A DNA stretch of 11,408 nt from Chloroflexota bacterium. Its GTDB lineage: Bacteria > Chloroflexota > Anaerolineae > Fen-1058. Under the pieces are notes generated by a model, which saw only the letters and a list, made by a program, of their open reading frames with translations, was not told the DNA's origin and made no database searches. The DNA lies in NCBI GenBank assembly GCA_016219235.1, contig JACRBO010000633.1, positions 1 through 11,408 of the forward strand, read 5' to 3'. Position 1 is the stretch's first letter, and each line of letters begins with the position of its first letter. Positions 7,269 through 11,408 of this stretch are shown in pieces. A program made the position numbers and the translations under genes.

Positions 7269-7763
7269 ATGAACGATCAGCCCGTTGTTATCTCACTCAA
7301 ACGGTTCCTGCTCCTTGACCGCTGCCCACCGGCCTGGAAGAACCTGGATTTGTATCTGTTTCGGGACGACGCGGTGGTCTTCTATGTCGGTCAATCCTAT
7401 CTGGCGTTTGCGCGGGTCTGGGAACATCTACAAAGCGGTTTCAAAGGGCACTCTAGCATTGGGCGATTTGTCTGGTGTAACTGGCCGACCTCGATGAAAT
7501 TCACCATCGAATTGCTGAGTTCAAAATTCGAGCAATTTGATACCGTGGGGAATGAAGTGACTGCCGCCGAGCGACAGCTTATCCAGCGTTGGTCACCCTG
7601 CTTTAATGAAGCGCTGAACAGTCAGCCGACACCCGTACCGCCTGCTTACCTTCCACTGACTGCCAGACTGCGCTGTGGCCGCAGTCTTAATAAGTTGATG
7701 CATGAAGCCGAGCGTGCGGTCAAGGTGGAGGAGACTGCACTTTGGATGCGAGAGACACGGTAG
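7269..7763 (+). CDS. GIY-YIG nuclease-domain protein
   Basis: The protein is 164 residues from the ATG at 7269; the reading frame is open further upstream but that part does not look coding. The GIY-YIG features are in order. DLYLF (27-31) stands for the GIY strand, VFYVGQS (37-43) for the YIG strand, and R49 in AFARVWEHL is the likely catalytic arginine. A loop with SSIGRFVWCNWP (62-73) follows, then AERQLI with E101 as the metal-binding glutamate, and PCFNEALN with the usual asparagine N113. All key residues are kept, so nuclease activity is plausible. The remaining 45 residues are charged and unassigned. There is no clear ribosome site. Family members range from repair and restriction enzymes to homing endonucleases; this stand-alone version cannot be assigned further. 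It sits in an otherwise gene-poor stretch flanked by attC-like boxes. Confidence 0.72.
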   Translation: MNDQPVVISLKRFLLLDRCPPAWKNLDLYLFRDDAVVFYVGQSYLAFARVWEHLQSGFKGHSSIGRFVWCNWPTSMKFTIELLSSKFEQFDTVGNEVTAAERQLIQRWSPCFNEALNSQPTPVPPAYLPLTARLRCGRSLNKLMHEAERAVKVEETALWMRETR

Positions 7764-8049
7764 ATAATACTGCCAGACAGTCTCACGACCACTGGCAACT
7801 AACCCAGTGCCGCGCGTCTGTGGCGGCCTAACACGGCGTGCCGCCGGACAAACAATCGAATAAACGGCTGCCCGCTCATCGCAGTGCAAAGGGGCTGTGC
7901 CGTCAAGCCTACGCGTGACATTGATCGCCGGTAAGCGTGATCTTTTTCAGGTGTAAGCGCAGCCGCAGGGCGTGTACACTGTTAGGCGTTGAAACAGGCC
8001 AGTCAAAAACTACTTCGCGTTCAAACACGCGATACACGGAGGAAAACAC
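7764..8049 (+). other. Non-coding stretch with hairpins and possible attC-like boxes
   Basis: I find no convincing gene in these 286 bases. There is a small hairpin CACTGG/CCAGTG (7790-7795, 7804-7809). GCCTAAC (7826-7832) and GTTAGGC (7981-7987) are exact complements that fit the integron R'' (RYYYAAC) and R' (GTTRRRY) consensus, 162 bases apart. Between them, ACGGC (7864-7868) can pair with GCCGT (7899-7903). I could not find convincing inner L''/L' boxes. The last 60 bases carry a TTGAAA (7989-7994) without a good -10, and a hairpin TCGCG/CGCGA (8015-8019, 8028-8032), before the GGAGG ribosome site of the next gene. Confidence 0.4.
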
Positions 8050-8541
8050 ATGGCTAAGATCGATGCCCTCGTCCAGGATTTTCTCGCCCAGAAAAAAATC
8101 GCCGTGGTCGGCGTGTCCGACAAGCGCGAGACGGGCTGCAATCTGGGCTACCGCAAGTTCAAGGAAGCAGGCTACACTGTGTCGGCGGTCAACCCGCGCT
8201 TAACCACCTATGATGGCGCGCCGTGCTATCCCGACCTGAAGTCGATCCCCGACCGGCCCGACGCGGTCTTCATTCTCGCCAATCCCACGATCACCGATCA
8301 AATCGTGCAGCAGTGCGTGGAACTCGGCATCAAGCATGTGTGGATGCACTGCATGATGGGCACCAAGCCCGGTGCGGCCAAGAGCATGACCAGCGTCTCG
8401 CTCGAGGCGGTGAAGCTGTGCCGCGAGAACGGCATCGCCGTGATCCCCGGCAGCTGCCCGAATCAATTCCTGAAGCCGGACTTCGGCCACTCCATGATGC
8501 GGGTGATGTTCCGCACCCTCGGCTTTATGCGCGTCAATTAG
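8050..8541 (+). CDS. CoA-binding domain protein (YccU-like)
   Basis: This is a 163-residue Rossmann-type protein of the stand-alone CoA-binding family (succinyl-CoA ligase alpha-type nucleotide domain). The strand-loop KKIAVVGVSDKRETGCNLGY (15-34) is the expected phosphate-binding entry. NPRLTTYDGAPCYPDLKSIP (48-67) and DAVFILANPTITDQIVQQC (71-89) follow the usual family order, as does GIKHVWMHCMMG (93-104), where many relatives have a VWxQxG-like stretch. The ending from about 140 (LKPDFGHSMMRVMFRTLGF) is longer than in short YccU proteins. Six cysteines are present (30, 59, 89, 101, 124, 136). Its role in the cell is not established for the family. A strong GGAGG ribosome site precedes the ATG. 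The next gene starts 21 bases after the stop, so they form an operon. Confidence 0.88.
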   Translation: MAKIDALVQDFLAQKKIAVVGVSDKRETGCNLGYRKFKEAGYTVSAVNPRLTTYDGAPCYPDLKSIPDRPDAVFILANPTITDQIVQQCVELGIKHVWMHCMMGTKPGAAKSMTSVSLEAVKLCRENGIAVIPGSCPNQFLKPDFGHSMMRVMFRTLGFMRVN

Positions 8542-8562
8542 CGGGCGATAGGATAACTCTAC

Positions 8563-9159
8563 ATGAAGAAAGTCTTGGTAGCCTACGCCACGATGGCAGG
8601 TTCAACCGCCGATGTGGCTAAAGCTGTTGGCGAAGAAATCGCTAAGAGTGGGGCGCAGGTGGATGTTCTACCCTTCGCCGAAGTCAAGGACCTGGCGGCC
8701 TATGCCGGCGTGGTGGTCGGCGGGCCGATGATCATGGGCTGGCACCGCGCTGCGTCGGGCTTTCTTAAGCGCCATCGGTCAGCTTTCCAGCGTATTCCGC
8801 TGGCCGTGTTTGTCACGGCAATGAGCCTGACCCAGACCGGCGAATCGACTGTGGACGGCGTGTCGGTGACGATAGACGAAAAACTACCCAAACCGCCAGA
8901 AGTCGAAGGCCGCCTGAAATTCAAAGAACGTTATGCCCGGTTGTCTAACTACATCCGCCCCATTCTGCGGGCGACCCGACCGGTCAAACCGGTGAGCGTC
9001 GGCCTGTTCGGCGGCCGGCTGGAGTACGGTCGTTTGAAGTGGTGGGCGGTGTTATTCGCCATGCTGATCATTCAGGCCCCGGCGGGCGATCGGCGCAACT
9101 GGGAGGCGATCCGTGCGTGGGCGGCCAGTTTGCCATCGGCGCTGCAAGTTGATCAGTGA
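8563..9159 (+). CDS. Flavodoxin-domain protein, HemG (menaquinone-dependent protoporphyrinogen oxidase)-like
   Basis: This 198-residue protein begins with a flavodoxin fold. The FMN phosphate loop is YATMAGSTADVA (8-19). The second flavin loop region, VVGGPMIMGWHRAASGFLKRH (51-71), matches the pattern seen in HemG-like flavodoxins, where a short segment with Gly and Trp-His precedes a helix. VFVTAMSLTQTG (82-93) gives the third loop. The C-terminal part contains VSVGLFGGRLEYGRL (144-158) and a hydrophobic stretch WWAVLFAMLII (160-170) that may contact the membrane or a quinone. HemG oxidises protoporphyrinogen IX in haem synthesis, but no other haem gene is in view, so only the fold is confident. 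Ribosome site AGGAT lies 8 bases before the ATG. Confidence 0.82.
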   Translation: MKKVLVAYATMAGSTADVAKAVGEEIAKSGAQVDVLPFAEVKDLAAYAGVVVGGPMIMGWHRAASGFLKRHRSAFQRIPLAVFVTAMSLTQTGESTVDGVSVTIDEKLPKPPEVEGRLKFKERYARLSNYIRPILRATRPVKPVSVGLFGGRLEYGRLKWWAVLFAMLIIQAPAGDRRNWEAIRAWAASLPSALQVDQ

Positions 9160-9160
9160 A

Positions 9161-9188
9161 ACGTGCTGCGTGATACGTGCTGCGTGAA
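9161..9188 (+). repeat. Two 14-bp tandem repeats after the flavodoxin gene
   Basis: ACGTGCTGCGTGAT (9161-9174) is followed directly by ACGTGCTGCGTGAA (9175-9188), differing only in the last base. The pair begins one base after the stop codon at 9157-9159. No function is apparent. Confidence 0.8.
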
Positions 9189-9231
9189 GATGTGAGCGCG
9201 AGCCTCCCTGTGCCGCGCGAAGCGTGGAAAG

Positions 9232-9267
9232 CGAAGTCCAGCCTTGAGGAATCAGGGCTGGACTTCG
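9232..9267. repeat. Hairpin element copy 1, upstream of the toxin-antitoxin operon
   Basis: CGAAGTCCAGCC (9232-9243) pairs with GGCTGGACTTCG (9256-9267). The interior TTGAGGAATCAG can pair further (TTGA with TCAG, one wobble), leaving a GGAA tetraloop and a 16-bp stem in all. The same element, with compensated stem changes, occurs at 9940-9973. Here no T run follows, so terminator strength is doubtful, although it sits where the flavodoxin operon would end and just before the next promoter. Confidence 0.85.
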
Positions 9268-9270
9268 TGC

Positions 9271-9299
9271 TGGAAACGCCTATTTCTCAATGGTATAAT
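9271..9299 (+). promoter_or_regulatory. Promoter of the toxin-antitoxin operon
   Basis: A perfect TATAAT (9294-9299) is preceded by TGG, giving an extended -10 (TGnTATAAT). TGGAAA (9271-9276) lies 17 bases upstream and matches four of six -35 bases. The start codon follows only 17 bases after the -10, so the leader is about 10 bases. Confidence 0.75.
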
Positions 9300-9316
9300 C
9301 CAATCGGGACAAGGCC

Positions 9317-9637
9317 ATGACCTACTCGATCATTCTGACGGTAACGGCCCGACAGCACATCCGTTACCTGTTGCGCCAAGGAGTTATGAATCGCGGTGAA
9401 CATGGCCGACTGATCAACGCGATTGCAGCGCGTTTGACTTATCAACCCACTGTAGCACAAGGCAGCGTAAAAATGCTACGACAGCCAAATGCACTGGATG
9501 TGACTTTTGAACTGACAGTGATACCGTGGCGGGTGCTGTACAACGTTGATGACCATTCGGGGGAAATTCGCGTCGAAGCCATCGGCTATAAGGTGCGGGA
9601 GAAGTTGTTTGTCGAGGGACGGGAGGTAGAACTATGA
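9317..9637 (+). CDS. RelE/ParE-superfamily toxin
   Basis: This is a 106-residue type II toxin. The RelE-type layout is visible. A first strand (YSIILTVTARQHIRYLL) leads into two helices up to about residue 42. It is followed by VKMLRQPNALDVTFELTVIPWRVLYNVDDHSGEIRVEAIGYKVREKLFVEGREVEL, which carries the strand-turn FELTVIPWRVLYNVD (64-78) and the ending IRVEAIGYKVREKLFV (84-99) typical of the family. Conserved basic residues at R72, K92 and R94 are candidates for RNA or target contact. The likely action is ribosome-dependent mRNA cleavage, but ParE-like gyrase inhibition cannot be excluded. It is the first gene of the pair, toxin before antitoxin as in HigBA, and overlaps the next gene by ATGA. 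Confidence 0.82.
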   Translation: MTYSIILTVTARQHIRYLLRQGVMNRGEHGRLINAIAARLTYQPTVAQGSVKMLRQPNALDVTFELTVIPWRVLYNVDDHSGEIRVEAIGYKVREKLFVEGREVEL

Positions 9638-9924
9638 GCCTGTTACAGATTGATGATCGCCAGCTGGATTCAATTCAACTGGCGCGGCTCACCCAACAAG
9701 GGCCAGTCGTGGTGACACACGATGGCGTGCCCGTGTTTGTTGCTCACCTGGCTACGCGCGAATGGCTGGAAGCGTTGGCTGCCGAAGAAGGACGCTCAGG
9801 TGAGATGACCTTACACGAGTACGCCGAACAATACGAGATTGATCTGGATGCGGAAGCCTATCGCCGCGAGTTTCCAGAGGACGCGCCGTTCACTTATCCG
9901 CCGAAAAACCAAAGCCACTCGTGA
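9634..9924 (+). CDS. Antitoxin of the pair, Phd/YefM-like
   Basis: This 96-residue acidic protein begins four bases before the toxin stop (ATGA overlap), so the two are translationally coupled. The N-terminal half resembles a Phd/YefM DNA-binding fold, with LARLTQQGPVVVTHDGVPVFVAHLATREWLEAL (16-48) containing the two short strands (PVVVTHDG, VPVFVAHL) and helix of that family. The C-terminal half, rich in Glu and Asp (EEGRSGEMTLHEYAEQYEIDLDAEAYRREFPED), is the part expected to wrap the toxin. It would neutralise the toxin and, with it, repress the operon. The assignment rests on both the pattern and the pairing with a RelE-type gene. The final PPKNQSHS is probably disordered. Confidence 0.72.
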   Translation: MSLLQIDDRQLDSIQLARLTQQGPVVVTHDGVPVFVAHLATREWLEALAAEEGRSGEMTLHEYAEQYEIDLDAEAYRREFPEDAPFTYPPKNQSHS

Positions 9925-9939
9925 CGGTACAGAATATGC

Positions 9940-9974
9940 AAAGTCCGGCCTTGAGGAATCAGGGCCGGACTTTT
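9940..9974. terminator. Hairpin element copy 2: bidirectional terminator between the antitoxin and CoA-transferase genes
   Basis: AAAGTCCGGCC (9940-9950) pairs with GGCCGGACTTT (9963-9973). TTGA and TCAG inside pair as well, leaving a GGAA tetraloop and a 15-bp stem. A TTTT run (9971-9974) follows on the plus strand. The two flanking genes converge on it, with stops at 9924 and 9983, so it can end both transcripts. It shares its core with the hairpin at 9232-9267. Confidence 0.88.
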
Positions 9975-9982
9975 ATTCTGCT

Positions 9983-10807
9983 TCAGCGGCCCGCCTCCCG
10001 CCGCAAAATCTCTCGAATCATCTCCTTGCGCGCCCCGCCGCTGAGCGTCTCCAACTTGCGCACACCTAACGGATCGATCGTCTCGCGCAGCAGCGCGATC
10101 TCTTCAATCGTGGGCGGCGGCGTCTCATGCACGTCGGGCGCAACATCCAGCGGGAAGCCGGTCTTGACCTGGATCGATTCCGGCGACTGGCCGGGATGGA
10201 AAGCGATCAACCGCATACAGCCAGTGGCCCAATCGAATTGGCCCAGGTTGGTGACGCAATACTGCGGCCCCGCACCGCTGATCCGATCGGGTGTGTGGCC
10301 GAGGCCGCTGACGAAATCGACCTTATCGACGAAGACGGCGCGCGAGTGGCGCGGCACATACAACATTGTGCGGGTGTTGTACAACGTCACATCGGGAATA
10401 CCGCCGCTGCCAGGCAGCCGCATCTGCGGCCGGGCATGATCCGCGCCGATGACGACGTTGTTGAAGTTGCCGAATTGATCTACTTGCGCGGGGCGCAGAA
10501 ATTCACGCGGGCGCAGGCGCGGCAAGAATTCACACGCAATTTGCGTAAACGACATCAGCGCCAGGCCGTGATCGAGCCACGGCTGCTCGATGGTTGCCAG
10601 TCCCAGCGGCGCCCACTCGCGGCAGACGGTGCCGCCCACCGCCGAGGCCAGCCAGCTGTCGGGCGCGTGCGTGAGTTTGGACAGAATCACGCCCGCCATC
10701 ACCAGCGGTGTAGCGATGCCCTGCACCACGGTCTCGCAGTTGGCGATCTGGCGCGCGATGCAGACGGAGATCAATTCATCGATGGTGTAGTCGGTAGAAG
10801 ATGTCAT
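9983..10807 (-). CDS. CoA-transferase family I, beta subunit, IpdB-like
   Basis: The protein is 274 residues from the ATG at 10805-10807, chosen because GAGA lies 6 bases before it; an ATG two codons upstream is an alternative. It follows the beta-subunit pattern of the glutaconate CoA-transferase/IpdB group: THAPDSWLAS (46-55), RPAQVDQFGNFNNVVIG (105-121), LPGSGGIPD (131-139), HSRAVFVDKVDFVSGLGH (154-171), VTNLGQFDW (185-193) and LIAFHPGQSPESI (200-212). The active-site glutamate that CoA-transferases carry in the LxYExG-like segment is replaced; the matching stretch here is LASAVGG. IpdB likewise lacks it, and IpdAB hydrolyses a ring-opened steroid CoA ester instead of moving CoA. An alpha subunit normally lies directly upstream, but here the upstream neighbour is unrelated. 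Confidence 0.85.
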   Translation of the reverse strand: MTSSTDYTIDELISVCIARQIANCETVVQGIATPLVMAGVILSKLTHAPDSWLASAVGGTVCREWAPLGLATIEQPWLDHGLALMSFTQIACEFLPRLRPREFLRPAQVDQFGNFNNVVIGADHARPQMRLPGSGGIPDVTLYNTRTMLYVPRHSRAVFVDKVDFVSGLGHTPDRISGAGPQYCVTNLGQFDWATGCMRLIAFHPGQSPESIQVKTGFPLDVAPDVHETPPPTIEEIALLRETIDPLGVRKLETLSGGARKEMIREILRREAGR

Positions 10808-10868
10808 GGTCATTCTCGATCGGAAAGCATTGAAGCAGTATAGACACGAATTATCAAAACACAAACAC

Positions 10869-10922
10869 CGTAGGGGCAGACCTATGTGTCTGCGCGGGCG
10901 AACACATGGATTCGCCCCTACG
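10869..10922. repeat. Palindromic CGTAGGGGC repeat element
   Basis: CGTAGGGGC (10869-10877) and GCCCCTACG (10914-10922) are perfect terminal inverted repeats. Inside are two hairpins: GCAGAC/GTCTGC (10876-10881, 10888-10893) and GGGCGAA/TTCGCCC (10896-10902, 10911-10917). The style matches a dispersed palindromic repeat known from many bacterial genomes including Chloroflexota, recognised from memory. No transposase is present, so it is REP- or MITE-like. Its right end contains the stop codon of the neighbouring minus-strand gene. Confidence 0.8.
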
Positions 10923-11408
10923 TCTGATTCACCGCATACAACCACGCCTTGCCCCGCTTGCCCACCACATTCAGCGTGCCCATTTTGCGCAGGCAATACG
11001 TGGTCTTGTGCGCCAGCGCATCCGGCTGATCGAGCGCGGCGGCCAACTCGCGGCTGGTGAAGGGCGATGATAGATCGGCTGGAATGAAGCGGCGAAAGTC
11101 GTCCGGCGTGCTCAGCGCTACCCGATCGATCACCTTCAACAACCGGCGATTGAACGTGCGCCACGGTCGCAGCCAGCGCGATCGGCGTTTGCCGGTGGCC
11201 GGACAGCGCAGTTCCTCCTCGTGAATCAGCGCCACTTCCAGCGTGAAGTTGGGATGCGCCACCAACTGTGGAATGCTTACCAGTTCGATGAAGAGTTCGC
11301 TCAGGTGGCCGCGATGCGGCGATTTGCGCCGGCCGATCACCGTGCGTCGATTCGCTTCGACGCGCACCACCCACTTCTCGGCCGCGATGGGATACACCAG
11401 CGTGACGG
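10918..11408 (-). CDS. Unknown protein with C-terminal winged-helix-like region, N-terminus outside the window
   Basis: The frame is open to the right edge, so this is the C-terminal 162 residues or so of a longer protein; a GTG at 11395-11397 exists but sits mid-domain. The first half (TLVYPIAAEKWVVRVEANRR, then GRRKSPHRGHLSELFIELVSIPQLVAHPNFTLEVALIHEEELR) alternates strands and helices and looks like part of a compact domain. A linker WLRPWRTFNRRLLKVIDRV follows. The last 55 residues (PFTSRELAAALDQPDALAHKTTYCLRKMGTLNVVGKRGKAWLYAV) read as a winged helix with a helix-turn-helix and a basic wing. Proteins of this pattern occur in various bacteria, but I cannot name a function. Its TAG stop (10918-10920) is supplied by the palindromic repeat. 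Confidence 0.7.
   Translation of the reverse strand, partial: VTLVYPIAAEKWVVRVEANRRTVIGRRKSPHRGHLSELFIELVSIPQLVAHPNFTLEVALIHEEELRCPATGKRRSRWLRPWRTFNRRLLKVIDRVALSTPDDFRRFIPADLSSPFTSRELAAALDQPDALAHKTTYCLRKMGTLNVVGKRGKAWLYAVNQT

Noticed and set aside
7790..7809. CACTGG/CCAGTG hairpin as terminator of the GIY-YIG gene
   Set aside because: Stem of only six pairs and no T run after it.
10127..10843. Plus-strand frame opposite the CoA-transferase gene
   Set aside because: Translation is rich in His, Arg and Gln as expected of an antisense frame; no motif.
9983..11374. One continuous 463-codon minus-strand frame spanning the CoA-transferase gene and beyond
   Set aside because: Only the part below 10807 matches the family; the part above 10813 crosses the palindromic repeat and is out of frame with the better-supported gene at 10918-11408.

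Overview
The window looks like chromosomal DNA of a GC-rich (roughly 60%) free-living bacterium. Three things suggest Chloroflexota, perhaps an Anaerolineae-like lineage: a fused pabB-pabC gene, degenerate ATTGGT/ACCAAT intergenic arrays, and a CGTAGGGGC...GCCCCTACG palindromic repeat. This placement rests on general familiarity, not on a marker gene. No rRNA, tRNA, CRISPR array, integrase or transposase was seen.

Left part (1-2447, minus strand): the N-terminal 80 residues of an FAD-dependent oxidoreductase; a degenerate repeat array; a fused aminodeoxychorismate synthase/lyase gene (pabBC) with two in-frame stop codons in its lyase part; and a small unknown gene just upstream of it. A divergent promoter region leads rightward to a ferritin gene with a leader hairpin and a strong terminator.

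Middle part (3200-6315, plus strand): a YtrA-type GntR repressor, an ABC ATPase and an ABC-2 permease form a compact operon behind a good promoter with nested inverted repeats. A proline-rich, single-pass membrane protein with its own promoter and terminator follows.

Region 6316-8049 is different. A flavin-reductase-like gene of lower GC and a GIY-YIG-domain gene are separated by structured non-coding DNA with integron attC-like boxes. This is the best candidate for acquired DNA.

Right part (8050-11408): a CoA-binding (YccU-type) gene and a HemG/flavodoxin-like gene form a short operon. A RelE-type toxin and overlapping Phd-like antitoxin gene follow, bracketed by two nearly identical hairpins whose differences preserve pairing. 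On the minus strand lie an IpdB-like CoA-transferase beta subunit without an alpha partner in view, a palindromic repeat, and the C-terminal part of an unknown protein whose stop codon lies inside that repeat.

I see no single large new system. The most notable items are the twice-interrupted pabBC gene, the covarying hairpin pair around the toxin-antitoxin genes, and the attC-like boxes flanking the GIY-YIG gene.
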